This document shows positions 1 through 8,689 of a stretch of DNA of 10,487 nucleotides, piece by piece. The notes beneath the pieces were generated by a model, which searched no databases, was not told where the DNA came from, and saw nothing but the letters and a program-made list of their open reading frames with translations. Every line of letters begins with the position of its first letter. Within the stretch, counting starts at the first letter, position 1. Made by a program: the position numbers and the translations under genes. The stretch comes from CAYGZA01 sp964354135 (GTDB lineage: Bacteria; Planctomycetota; Planctomycetia; Pirellulales; Thermoguttaceae): assembly GCA_964354135.1 (NCBI GenBank), contig CAYGZA010000244.1, positions 1 through 10,487 on the forward strand, given 5' to 3'.

Positions 1-1044
1 GGTGGAAGCGGCAACGATGCGGGCGAGGGGATCGCGGTGGACGGCGCCGGAAACGCCCTGGTGTCGGGTTGGACCAACTCGACGGACTTCGGGGAGGCAA
101 ACAATGCGTACCACGGCGGTGGCACCTACGGAGACGCCTTTGTGGTGAAACTCAATCCGGCGGTCTACGACGCGACCAGGTTCTACGTCGTCAACGACGC
201 CTCGCAGAACCAGACCTACGACTACAACAGCGGCGGCGTGCTGGTCGAGTCATACAGCCTCAACAGCGCCAACACCGCCCCGCGCGGAGTGGCCACCACG
301 ATCGCGGGCGAGCGGACCTGGGTCGTGGACGCCAACCGCAACGTCTACGTCTACGACACCAGCGGCGGACCACTCGGCTCCTGGACCGCCGGCACCCTGG
401 CCAGCAATGCCACCGTGGAAGACATCACCGTTTGCGGCAGCGACGTCTGGATCGTCGATGCCAAGAGCGACAAGGTCTTCCGCTACAGCGGCGCCGCCAG
501 CCGCCTCGCGGGCAGCCAGAACGCCGCCAGCAGCTTTAAGCTCAACAGCGGCAATACGAGCCCGAAGGGCATGGTCACCGATGGGACCTCCCTGTGGGTC
601 GTCAACGATAGCACGACGGACAAGGTGTTCAAGTACACGCTCTCCGGCTCGCTGGTGGGAAGCTGGACGATCGCCACATCCGGCGCGGCCAGCCCGACCG
701 GCCTGACGATCGACCCGTCCGGCGCGAGCCAGGACATCTGGATCGTCGATAGCGGGACGGACAAGGTGTACCGCTACGCCGACGCCCGCGGCGTGACCTC
801 CGGCTGGCAATGGGCCACGGCGACCTTCGCCCTGGCCGCCGGCAACACCAACCCGCAAGGCATCGCGGATCCCCCAGCCCCTGCCGTGTCGCGGCCGTCC
901 GAGAGGCGGGCCGGCAGCCTGACCGACGCCGCGCTGGCGGCCTACGTCCAGTACCAGCAGGAGTTGCAGTCGGGCGAGTCCAAGGACAAGCAGTCCCGGG
1001 CGATCCTGGCGATCGACCTGGCGCTGGCGGACCTCCCGGGGTGA
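1..1044 (+). CDS. SBBP-repeat beta-propeller protein, 3' end only
   Basis: The frame is open from base 1 to the TGA at 1042-1044, so the start codon lies outside the window; an internal GTG at 37 is not a likely start because it falls inside a repeat. The first ~55 residues carry an SBBP-type beta-propeller repeat (GIAVDGAGNALVSG followed by a DAFVVKLN ending). Then come five blade-like units with cores FYVVND, TWVVDAN, VWIVDAK, LWVVND and IWIVDSG at about nt 181, 319, 448, 595 and 739. They are spaced 43-49 residues apart, and the later ones end in DKVF/DKVY plus R/K-Y. This suggests a second propeller. The last ~55 residues (from about nt 880) are polar and probably helical, with no PEP-CTERM or other sorting signal that I recognise. 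Such proteins are usually secreted or surface-bound in Planctomycetota. Role, ligand and full length are unknown. A convergent gene ends 127 bases downstream. Confidence 0.85.
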   Translation, partial: GGSGNDAGEGIAVDGAGNALVSGWTNSTDFGEANNAYHGGGTYGDAFVVKLNPAVYDATRFYVVNDASQNQTYDYNSGGVLVESYSLNSANTAPRGVATTIAGERTWVVDANRNVYVYDTSGGPLGSWTAGTLASNATVEDITVCGSDVWIVDAKSDKVFRYSGAASRLAGSQNAASSFKLNSGNTSPKGMVTDGTSLWVVNDSTTDKVFKYTLSGSLVGSWTIATSGAASPTGLTIDPSGASQDIWIVDSGTDKVYRYADARGVTSGWQWATATFALAAGNTNPQGIADPPAPAVSRPSERRAGSLTDAALAAYVQYQQELQSGESKDKQSRAILAIDLALADLPG

Positions 1045-1125
1045 GGGACGAGGGAGGGGATTGGGGATTGGGGATTGGGGATTGGGGAGCGGAAGGCGGA
1101 AAGCTGACTGCTGAAAGCTGATGGC
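1042..1125 (+). repeat. Heptanucleotide tandem array with G-quadruplex motif
   Basis: The sequence runs in 7-base steps from the stop codon of the propeller gene. Four exact GGGGATT units occupy 1056-1083 and are followed by another GGGG, giving five G4 runs (1056, 1063, 1070, 1077, 1084) separated by identical ATT loops. This is a textbook intramolecular G-quadruplex pattern on the plus strand. In the same phase, degenerate heptads lie on both sides, for example CGAGGGA at 1049-1055 upstream and GGAAAGC (1098-1104) and TGAAAGC (1112-1118) downstream. I count about twelve heptads in phase. The array sits between two convergent genes (stops at 1044 and 1171), where no ordinary U-tract terminator is visible. 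It could affect transcription termination or simply be a slippage-born repeat; that part is inference. Confidence 0.9.
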
Positions 1126-1170
1126 TTCTACTGCCCTCTGCCTACCTTCAGTATTCCCGCTTGGTGTTGA

Positions 1171-4100
1171 TCACCGGCTGGCGGCGCCCCTCTGCTCCGC
1201 GGCCAGGCCGTTCAGGAGGATTTGGACCTTGGCCTGGACCGGCTGCGACTGGAGCACCATCAGGTGCTTCGAGGGCTTGTCGAAGTGCAGCAGCCCGGGG
1301 CCGCCGGCGTCGCTCCAGGTAGGGCCGGCCACCTGGCCCTTGATCCGCTCCATCAGTGCTTCGCCGCTCTGCCCGGCGGTCAGGAGTTTGCCGACGGGGT
1401 AGAGTTCCAACTCCAATCGGGCTGCGGCGGCCTTCCGCGTGGTGACCTCGAAAAGGTCCGGGCCGACGATCCGGTACGTCAATTCCAACGGCTGCAGCAG
1501 CTCCACAAGGGCCTCGGAGAGCGGCCGGCCGTCGACCTGGACGATCCCCTTTGCGTCGGGAATGATGCCGGCCGCCCCCAGCGCCATCCAATCGACAAGG
1601 ATCTGGGTCCGGCTGGCAACCTCCAACTCGGAGAGGATCCGCACCAGCGGCGCCGGCTCGAGGAAGGTGACCGTCACCGGCTGCCGCAGTTTCGGCCAAG
1701 CACGCTCCAGCCGGGTTGCCACGTCCGATGGAACGCCCGGGTCCCGCGTCCGTGGCGTCAGCCCCCGGGCAAGCCGCAGTTTTTGCAGGAAGACTCGCAA
1801 CTGATAGTGGCCTGCACCGGTTTGGCTGACTGCCAGCGAGCCATCGGCGTATTGGATGGTCCCCTGGCCGCCGGCTTGACGCCAACTCTCGGGGGCCACG
1901 AGCTTGACGACCCACCCGGCCAGCTCGGCTCCCGCCGGTGCTTCCCGACCGACCAGGTCGGCCACGTCGTACTTCTCGTGCCGCGGGGCGCCTTGTTTCC
2001 TTTGCGGCGTGGTTAGCAGGACCTGGCGGTTCACGACCACACACGTCAGCCCGCGGCGCGAGGCAATGGCCTCAAGGATCTCTGACGTGGTCGCCCCGCT
2101 GAGGCGGACGGTGATCGGATCGCGCGGTCCGGCGCCCGCTTCCGCCAGGGCGTCCAGGTCCAGGGTGATCGGAAGGGTGCTCATCTGGCCGACGAACCGC
2201 ACCGCCTCGATCATCGGCACGCCGGGGAAGCTGACCTCCGGATAGCGGTCGGCCAATCGGGCCTGCACATCCACTTTCACCGATACCGACTGTTCCGGCT
2301 TCTCGGGCCCTTCTTCGGCCTCCTCCTCGTCATCTTCGGCCATTGCCTGGACGGCTGGCTGCGATCCGGTGTTCGGACCGGCGGGAGGGACCGGCGCGGC
2401 TTCGGGCGTCTTGACCCCGAGAACGGGTCGGTCCGGCTTAGAAGGGACGGCGGGGACCGGCGGCGGCTCCAGCGCGGCCACAGTCGCCGGCTCTCCGCGA
2501 CCGATGGTCGCCAACTGCTCCAGCACCTCGGGGGCCACGTCCTTGGAAACGAAGCGGACCGAGCCATCGGCCATTCCGGCCAGCATCCCGTCGGACTGGC
2601 CGCTCCCGAAGCCGTCCGGCCCGTTCACGTAGGGCGGTTTGGTGAGTCCCCGGACGGTGGCGTGGCCGCCGGCTCCCCAGGCCCCGAGCTGGCGTGTAAC
2701 GCCGAGAGTGGCAATCGTGTTTGCGGCCCCGTCGCGGATGTCCTCCATGCGCGGGGTCCGCGCAAAACCGAACAGTCCCGCCCGGGGATCGCCGGGCTGT
2801 AGTTGCCCGGCATCGGCCCCCACGCCGGTGACCCCAACGTAATGGGTCACGGGGAACCCGGCCTCGGTCGTGGCCGGTCCCAGCGCCGGGTTGATGACCT
2901 GTTCGAGCGGCCGCTCGGTGACCGGCCGGTTCTGGGCGCTGTTCCAGGAGTAGCCGAACTGCAACTGGCGATGCCAATCCCGGTGGTCCAGGTACGGGAG
3001 CATCGTCGCGATCCAGCTCAGCCGGGTCTCAGGGGGCAGGAGCTTCCCGCCCTCGACCCCGGCCGGAAAGTGCCCTTCGGCCTTCGCGTAACCTCCCAAG
3101 CCCATGACGAGCCGAAGGTGGTTTGCTTCATCCGCCTTCCGCAAGACCTCCAGCCAGTCGCCGCGAATCGCCGCGCGGCTTCCTAACGCTGCGGCCACCA
3201 CCAGGGGAAGCTTCCGGCCCCAATCCACCCGCAGCCAAACGATCTTGTCGGCGACCTCCCAGCGGGCGGCCTGCAAAGCAGCCTTGCCCTCGTTCAAGAC
3301 GACCTCGTACTGGTCGGCAGCCTCGGCCGTAAGCTGGCCCGACTGGAGTCTCTTGCTTAGCGCGGCGGCGGTCGAGTCCAGGCTGTTGCGGGCCGCCGGG
3401 ACGAACTGGTCCAGGGCGGCTCGGAGCTTTTCGGCGGCACTCTCTCCGTCGCAGACAAGCGCCAGCTCACTCTTCAGGCCGCCGGTCTTCCATAGCCAGA
3501 GTCCCAGCCCTTGCGGCGTCTGGCAGATCGCGTGCCAGGAGGCCTTGCCGGCGGGCCACGCGTCGAAGAGCGACCCGGGCAGCGGCCACCCGGCCTCCCG
3601 CGCGGCCGCCAAATCCACGGCAAGCAGCAATTCGGCATCTAGGGTTTTCCCCTTGAGCAGCCGATCTATGGGCCGGCTCTGCAGGTCCCCCTGTGCCCGA
3701 TCGGCCAACTCCAGGAGCAGTTGGCGGGGGCCGGTCAGAACGGTCCGCTGGTCGAGGATCGCAAAGGGCGCCGACCAGGCGGCTTGGGGCACGCGCCGGC
3801 AGGCTGACCCGCCGAGTCGGAGATCGACAGCCTCGCCCAGCCCGCCGAGCGCCCCCGCGTCCTGCCCCTCTTCCAGTTCGATGAGCACGACGGCTTGTTC
3901 TTGCCATGCCCCAAGGTCGGTGGCCGCCCAGGTCATCCGGCGGACGTTGCGGAACCGCAGCCCCAATGTCTCCATGACGCGGCCGAAAGAGCCCTGCCAA
4001 ACCGGGCCCGCCAGCCGCACTACCTCATCCGCCACGGGTTGTCCGGCCGCGGCCGACAGTCGCAGGCTGACCAGCAGCCGGGTGCGATGCGGCAGCCAGC

Positions 4101-4722
4101 GGCGGTCGAGCTTGGGGGGGGCCGCCGGGTCGGTTTGCTCCGCCGCGGGTGGCCCGGCAGCCGGGGCAACAATGCTCCCCTCTTCGGCAGCGGCCTCCAC
4201 CGCAGATTCCGGATTCTCCGTCGGCCGGAAGATCGACCACGCCCCTGCCGCCACCACGAGGCTCGCCACGGGTACCGCCGCCCAGAGGGCCCATCTCCAC
4301 GGCAAGGGCCCCGCAAAGCGCCCCGCTCCGGCACTCAGGGGCTCTTGCGGCGGCGGTGGCGCCGGCGGCTCCGTGGGCTGAACGAGAGGGGGCGGGGCGG
4401 TGGCCTCTCCGGCGGCCGTAGCAACGAGTTCATCCTTACGAGGCGGCTGCGCCCGGCGTTCCGGGCCGCCTTCCGGTGACCTGCTGGACGCCGAGGCAGG
4501 CACCGGCGGCGGGCCTTCCGTTGCCGCCACGGCAGCAACCGTGGGCAGGATCGGGGAGACTACCGGTCTTGGCTTCGGCTTCCAGCCGGGCGGGGGAACC
4601 ACCTGCACCATGCTCCCACATTTGGGGCATGTGAGGATCGCCCCAATGGCTGACTCGCTCCGCACGGCCAAACGGCGCCGGCAGGTGAGACACTCGATCG
4701 AAAACAGAAAGGGCTCTTCCAC
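1171..4722 (-). CDS. Zinc-ribbon / DUF1559 / tandem STN-like membrane protein
   Basis: Numbered from a GTG at 4722 (1183 aa). Residues 11-35 form a Cys-X2-Cys...Cys-X2-Cys zinc ribbon of the MJ0042 kind. A Pro/Ala-rich linker follows, then one membrane helix at about 143-163. This implies a cytoplasmic N-terminus and a periplasmic bulk. Residues ~207-531 are an unassigned mixed alpha/beta region. Residues ~534-741 resemble the globular part of DUF1559 and end in an ADGSVRFVS motif. An acidic linker (795-812) leads to two tandem secretin-N/STN-like modules (about 816-987 and 996-1175). Each has a beta-alpha-beta STN core and a Trp-x3-Gly-Gly segment (W947, W1136). No secretin beta-barrel follows. 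The frame stays open to a TTG at 4869, but that start has no Shine-Dalgarno and would add a 49-residue Arg-rich leader before the zinc ribbon, so I prefer GTG 4722; a TTG at 4776 is also possible. A role in envelope assembly or secretion is plausible but unproven. Confidence 0.85.
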   Translation of the reverse strand: MEEPFLFSIECLTCRRRLAVRSESAIGAILTCPKCGSMVQVVPPPGWKPKPRPVVSPILPTVAAVAATEGPPPVPASASSRSPEGGPERRAQPPRKDELVATAAGEATAPPPLVQPTEPPAPPPPQEPLSAGAGRFAGPLPWRWALWAAVPVASLVVAAGAWSIFRPTENPESAVEAAAEEGSIVAPAAGPPAAEQTDPAAPPKLDRRWLPHRTRLLVSLRLSAAAGQPVADEVVRLAGPVWQGSFGRVMETLGLRFRNVRRMTWAATDLGAWQEQAVVLIELEEGQDAGALGGLGEAVDLRLGGSACRRVPQAAWSAPFAILDQRTVLTGPRQLLLELADRAQGDLQSRPIDRLLKGKTLDAELLLAVDLAAAREAGWPLPGSLFDAWPAGKASWHAICQTPQGLGLWLWKTGGLKSELALVCDGESAAEKLRAALDQFVPAARNSLDSTAAALSKRLQSGQLTAEAADQYEVVLNEGKAALQAARWEVADKIVWLRVDWGRKLPLVVAAALGSRAAIRGDWLEVLRKADEANHLRLVMGLGGYAKAEGHFPAGVEGGKLLPPETRLSWIATMLPYLDHRDWHRQLQFGYSWNSAQNRPVTERPLEQVINPALGPATTEAGFPVTHYVGVTGVGADAGQLQPGDPRAGLFGFARTPRMEDIRDGAANTIATLGVTRQLGAWGAGGHATVRGLTKPPYVNGPDGFGSGQSDGMLAGMADGSVRFVSKDVAPEVLEQLATIGRGEPATVAALEPPPVPAVPSKPDRPVLGVKTPEAAPVPPAGPNTGSQPAVQAMAEDDEEEAEEGPEKPEQSVSVKVDVQARLADRYPEVSFPGVPMIEAVRFVGQMSTLPITLDLDALAEAGAGPRDPITVRLSGATTSEILEAIASRRGLTCVVVNRQVLLTTPQRKQGAPRHEKYDVADLVGREAPAGAELAGWVVKLVAPESWRQAGGQGTIQYADGSLAVSQTGAGHYQLRVFLQKLRLARGLTPRTRDPGVPSDVATRLERAWPKLRQPVTVTFLEPAPLVRILSELEVASRTQILVDWMALGAAGIIPDAKGIVQVDGRPLSEALVELLQPLELTYRIVGPDLFEVTTRKAAAARLELELYPVGKLLTAGQSGEALMERIKGQVAGPTWSDAGGPGLLHFDKPSKHLMVLQSQPVQAKVQILLNGLAAEQRGAASR

Positions 4723-5022
4723 GGTTCCGTGCGCCGGATCGGGGCCAGACGACCGCTTGCCGCACGCGCTCCCCAAGACAGGGACTTCCCAATTGTAGAG
4801 CGCCCCGGGGGCCCGCCGCCAGCGCCGGACAGCGATTCCGGCGAAGATCCTGGGCTTTTTCCCTCCCAAGCCGCAAAGAAAAATGGCAGCATCCTGGAAA
4901 GCTCCCGGCGCGGGGGTTTCGCCGATCCGCGGAACTGAACAGAATGGGGAGATCGCGTGTCCTGATCCAGGACCCGGATCAGCCGCGACCGGAGGCCCGG
5001 CAGGCGGTTCGCTGGCGGTCGC
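4723..5022. other. Intergenic gap between two minus-strand genes
   Basis: These 300 bases separate the stop of the glycosidase-like gene from the preferred start of the DUF1559/STN gene. Bases 4723-4869 could be coding if the TTG start at 4869 is used. I see no RNA gene and no convincing promoter. The only clear structure is the hairpin at 4962-4982. Confidence 0.5.
4962..4982 (-). terminator. Hairpin after the glycosidase-like gene, possible terminator
   Basis: CTGATCC at 4962-4968 and GGATCAG at 4976-4982 make a perfect 7-bp stem with a 7-base loop. It lies 40 bases past the stop codon of the minus-strand gene ending at 5023. There is no U-tract on either strand after it, so it is not a standard intrinsic terminator. 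It may protect the 3' end of the transcript or act in factor-dependent termination. Confidence 0.35.
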
Positions 5023-8000
5023 TCAGTACTCGACCCGAACCACAAGCTGCTCCCGGCCGGGTTCCAGCCGGATACACTGCCGTGCCGGGTCAAAGTCCTG
5101 GTGCGGCTTGCCCCCCACGCTGACCGATCGCATGGGCTTCCCCTCCGGGTGCCGGAGGCGGAGGACGATTTCGCGCGGCGCGTTGCGGGTCGGCGGGTCG
5201 ATCGTCGCCTCAATGGATCCCCTTCTGGCCGCAGAGGTGATCGCGTAGCTCACCTTGCCGAACCGCGTCGGAGCGTTGCGCACGGAGAGCTTCATTCCGT
5301 CCTTGAGCCACTGGTCGGTCACGAACGGGGCCAGCCATAGCTCCTGGCCGCGCTCCATGACGAGCATCATCCGGGTCTGGGCGAGGAACCAGCCGGTTTC
5401 GTGGGTCTTGTTCCACGCCCCGCCGTTGTGGAAGTGCTCCCAAAAGGAGAGATTCTCGCGGCTTACGAGCGACGGGATCGCGTTGAAATAGGCGCGGACG
5501 TAGGGCTTCACGTCGTCGCGGGCCGCGTAGATCTCGATCAGCCTGCCGTAGTACGGCTGCACCTTGGCGAATCCGCCCAGGTTGAACGGGTCCTGCCGGC
5601 TCTGCTCGCCGGGGTAATCCCCCATGCCCGTGAGGAGGAACTGCACGTCCTCCATGTAGTCGGTGATCCAAGCGACTTCATCGGAAGTTGGGTCCAAGAT
5701 GCCGTTGGCGGCCAGGTGATGGGCCCCGATCTCGATGTCGCCCGCCCAGGTGCGGTTCCAGTCCTCGCCGGGGAAAAACCGGCCCACGTCGCCGAAGCAG
5801 TAGAGCATCGACGGGGCCGGCGGCACCCACGCCCCGCTACCGAGCCGGACGACCGGCGAGCGGGCCTGGTTCCAGCGGTAGGCGCGGAGGATGTCCCGGC
5901 GGTACTGCTGGGCCTCGTTGGCGAAGGCAGACGCACGCGGATGACGCACCTCGGCCAACACCCGGGAGCAGTTCGAGAGCCCCGCGTAGTACAGGGCGTC
6001 GGCGAAGAAGCGGTAGGCGTAGCGGTTCCAATCGGCCACGACACCGGGCGGCATGAGGCCCGACTCGGGCCGCTCTTGCCCGGACGCGTCGATCGCCCGC
6101 GTCTTCTGCCGCTGGCGAACGATCCACTCGCAACATCCCGCCACCTTGGGCGCCACGCGGGCGAGCCACTCGCGGTCCTGCGTGCGGTCGAAGTGATCGG
6201 TCAGCGTCCAGAGGTGCCAGCCCGTGCCGATGAGCGTGTAGCCGGTGGTCAAATAGCCCGAGGAATGATACCGCTCGACGAAGAAATCGAGCGACCGCCG
6301 GGCGAACTGGTCGTGGCCCATGAGATCCATGCCGCGAATGACGGCCTGGGCCTCGCTTTCCAGCGGGCCGTACCGGTCCGAGGCGATCCATGCGGCGATG
6401 TGCCGGCCCTGGTCTTCATTGCGGGCAGCCATGAGGCAGTGGACCTGGGAGGCGCGGATCACATCGGCCAGGAACGGGTCCGGCAGGTCGATCTGCATGG
6501 CCGGCTCCATGACTGTCTTCCAGTACGCCTCGACTGCCCGGGCCCAGTCGGCCTTGCCGCGGAAGTGAAGCCGAGCGTCTTCGCCGCCGATGTGCCACGC
6601 AGGCAGGAAGACCAAGACCTTCGCAGGTTTGCGGGGGGGCAGAGTCCCGCGGAGCAGAATCGATCCCGAGTCGCTCACTGCCTTGATCGGGCCGGCCACC
6701 GAGGTGTCGATGAAGGCAACGAGGCGGCCCCCTGCCGTGGCGATCATCCCATCTGCAGTCGGCCGCACCTCTGCCCGCTGGTTCTTCTTGACGTCCGCGA
6801 TCAAAGCGAGCGTGAGAGCCGCTGCAGCGGGCTCGGGTCGCGGGTTGTCGATCGCGAACTCCACCACGCACGCCGCCTGCTGCGGCATCCAACTTCCCGG
6901 CGCCGGTGGCACTGGCACTTTGTCTGCCAGCGGCATCACGCCCGTCCGCTGCCGGTAGACGATCCCGCCCTGTTTCACCGTGGTCACCGGCAGCGGTAGC
7001 CAGCCGCCGTCCAGGTGCCGCTTGAGATCCTGCGGCTTGCCCGTGCCAAACTGCACGGCGAGCTTGCAGCCAAACTCGCCGCCCGGGCCTGGGGCGTCCG
7101 GCCGCTGGTAGAGGTCGAAGAGGATCGACCCCTCCCGCTCGACGACGAACTTGCGGTTGTCGCAGGCCAGCGAGAGCATGGTCGGCCCGAGGTCCTGCAC
7201 GGGATTGTGGACCTTGGCGATGGCCCACTCGAAGGTCTGATCGGGCATTCCGCGGACTCGCTCGAGGACGGTCTTCTTGCCGGCGGTTTTCTTCAGGTGC
7301 TCGGCCGCGGTCACCGGCGGCGGGTCGCGGGTGATGAAGAGCCCGACGTGAGGGAGATAGACGGCCTCCTGGGCAAACACGTCCTCGATGGCCACGCTGA
7401 AGGCTCCCTCACCCAGGTGGAACCGGAGCACCGTCCGATCGGCCTGGTGGCGCGCCGGCTTGCTGTAGGCCACCTGGAGCGTCTGCGGCCGGCCCACCTC
7501 GAACGCGGCGGCCCGCGGCGACGGCGTGCCGTCGGGGGCGAGGATTGCCCCGTTGTGGATCTCGATCCGACCGGCGGAGACCGGGCCGGGCCGGACTGCC
7601 TCGATCCGAATCGCTGCCTTGAGCCAGGGCGATCGCGGGATGGCGATCAGGCGCCGGATCGGCGGAGGCGCCTGGGATGCGGCGAACAGCCAGCGGACCT
7701 TGTGGGTCCCCTGGGCCTGCGACTTCGCGCCGACGCGCCACGTCCATTGGTTCTTGGGACCCTCGGACGACTTCTCCAAGTCGGCGCTGAGCGCCACCCA
7801 TTTGCCCTGCCACGGCGACTCGCCGACCCAGGACTGGAGCGTCACGGTTTCAGGCGGCGGCACTTGGGCGCCGTCGGCCCATTGGATCGCAAGGCCGCGG
7901 AGCGACCGCAGCTCGCTCCACTCCAGTCCGATGCAGCCGACGCCGCCCGCCCAGCGTGGCACGTCCCATGTCCCGTCCTTGCCGGCCGCCAACTCCTTGC

Positions 8001-8676
8001 CGAGCCGGAGATCCCCGGCGGGGAACTCCTCGGTCCGCCCGGCCCGCGTGCCTTCCAGCCGCTTCGGGTCCCAGGTGCAAGCGCGGCCAAAGGGGGCGAC
8101 GTCGCCTTCGATGCGATCCGGTCGCGGCCTGGGGTTCGGGTCGCGCACTAGCCGGGCGTCGCACCAGTTGGCCGCATCGCTGTGGATCCCGTCGCCCCCG
8201 TCGGTGGCTACAAGGCGCAATTGGTCGGCGCCTTCGAGCGGAATCGATAGATTCCGCGGTGGGTCTTTCTCGCGGAGCACGCCGCCATCGAACCGCTTCT
8301 GATCGTCCACGAAGACCTGGAAGACGACCGAAGCCGGGGTGCTGCCGCCTTGCCACTGCACTCCAATGGTGGCCTCGAACGTCTTGTAGCGGCCGTCCAG
8401 GTCGACCACGATCTCGCCGTTGGCGTGCTGGCCCAACCCCCGGGCGAACTCCCGGTCGCCGATGCGGAGCTTCAGCGCCTGCCGGCCGTCCAGCGGCTTG
8501 ACGGCGGTGTTCAACCCCAGCTCGCCCCAATCCTGGGTGGCGGAGACGATGCGATCCGCCGGGTCGTCGGCGCTGGGCTGCCCGTCGGCAGTTACGGCAG
8601 GGCGGGTCAGCCCGCACACGGCCGAGAGAACGGCAATCGCCGCGCGGAGCGCCCTGATTGCAGATCTTGTTGCCAT
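5023..8676 (-). CDS. Secreted NPCBM-domain protein with alpha/alpha-barrel glycosidase-like domain
   Basis: The protein is 1217 aa from the ATG at 8676. That start is chosen because it opens a clear signal peptide (Arg-rich n-region, hydrophobic core to about residue 24, likely cleavage after AVTA at 30) and has AAGGG 8 bases upstream. The frame continues open to 8997, but that extension hides the signal peptide. Residues ~41-178 are an NPCBM domain (GLGQHANGEIVVDL near 80-93, LVATDGGDGIHSD near 155-167). Residues ~195-360 look like a second galactose-binding-type beta-sandwich, and ~360-700 are further beta-rich sequence. Residues ~711-1122 are helical and resemble a six-hairpin (alpha/alpha)6 glycosidase barrel, with segments such as GTGWHLWTLTDHFDRT. 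A beta-sandwich of the kind that closes many such enzymes ends the protein (~1126-1217). A role in breaking down extracellular polysaccharide is inferred. I cannot assign a GH family or the catalytic acids with confidence. Confidence 0.85.
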   Translation of the reverse strand: MATRSAIRALRAAIAVLSAVCGLTRPAVTADGQPSADDPADRIVSATQDWGELGLNTAVKPLDGRQALKLRIGDREFARGLGQHANGEIVVDLDGRYKTFEATIGVQWQGGSTPASVVFQVFVDDQKRFDGGVLREKDPPRNLSIPLEGADQLRLVATDGGDGIHSDAANWCDARLVRDPNPRPRPDRIEGDVAPFGRACTWDPKRLEGTRAGRTEEFPAGDLRLGKELAAGKDGTWDVPRWAGGVGCIGLEWSELRSLRGLAIQWADGAQVPPPETVTLQSWVGESPWQGKWVALSADLEKSSEGPKNQWTWRVGAKSQAQGTHKVRWLFAASQAPPPIRRLIAIPRSPWLKAAIRIEAVRPGPVSAGRIEIHNGAILAPDGTPSPRAAAFEVGRPQTLQVAYSKPARHQADRTVLRFHLGEGAFSVAIEDVFAQEAVYLPHVGLFITRDPPPVTAAEHLKKTAGKKTVLERVRGMPDQTFEWAIAKVHNPVQDLGPTMLSLACDNRKFVVEREGSILFDLYQRPDAPGPGGEFGCKLAVQFGTGKPQDLKRHLDGGWLPLPVTTVKQGGIVYRQRTGVMPLADKVPVPPAPGSWMPQQAACVVEFAIDNPRPEPAAAALTLALIADVKKNQRAEVRPTADGMIATAGGRLVAFIDTSVAGPIKAVSDSGSILLRGTLPPRKPAKVLVFLPAWHIGGEDARLHFRGKADWARAVEAYWKTVMEPAMQIDLPDPFLADVIRASQVHCLMAARNEDQGRHIAAWIASDRYGPLESEAQAVIRGMDLMGHDQFARRSLDFFVERYHSSGYLTTGYTLIGTGWHLWTLTDHFDRTQDREWLARVAPKVAGCCEWIVRQRQKTRAIDASGQERPESGLMPPGVVADWNRYAYRFFADALYYAGLSNCSRVLAEVRHPRASAFANEAQQYRRDILRAYRWNQARSPVVRLGSGAWVPPAPSMLYCFGDVGRFFPGEDWNRTWAGDIEIGAHHLAANGILDPTSDEVAWITDYMEDVQFLLTGMGDYPGEQSRQDPFNLGGFAKVQPYYGRLIEIYAARDDVKPYVRAYFNAIPSLVSRENLSFWEHFHNGGAWNKTHETGWFLAQTRMMLVMERGQELWLAPFVTDQWLKDGMKLSVRNAPTRFGKVSYAITSAARRGSIEATIDPPTRNAPREIVLRLRHPEGKPMRSVSVGGKPHQDFDPARQCIRLEPGREQLVVRVEY

Positions 8677-8684
8677 GATCGTCG

Positions 8685-8689
8685 CCCTT
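8685..8689 (-). promoter_or_regulatory. Weak ribosome binding site of the NPCBM gene
   Basis: On the minus strand AAGGG lies 8 bases before the ATG at 8676. It is a partial Shine-Dalgarno match, but its spacing supports this start, which also opens a signal peptide, over starts further upstream. Confidence 0.45.

Noticed and set aside
250..858. 202-aa minus-strand open frame under the propeller gene
   Set aside because: The plus-strand frame shows clear propeller repeats; this one only mirrors them.
1042..1125. CRISPR-like array
   Set aside because: The 7-base units are contiguous, with no spacers and no repeats of CRISPR length.
3104..4381. 425-aa plus-strand open frame
   Set aside because: It is antisense to the DUF1559/STN gene, very Ser/Arg/Ala-rich, with no recognisable domain.
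5401..6999. 532-aa plus-strand open frame
   Set aside because: It is antisense to the NPCBM/glycosidase-like gene. Its composition is low-complexity Arg/Val/Gly with no family motifs, as expected from a GC-rich mirror frame.
7015..8151. 378-aa plus-strand open frame
   Set aside because: It is antisense to the NPCBM gene and is Arg/Gly/Leu-rich with no family similarity.
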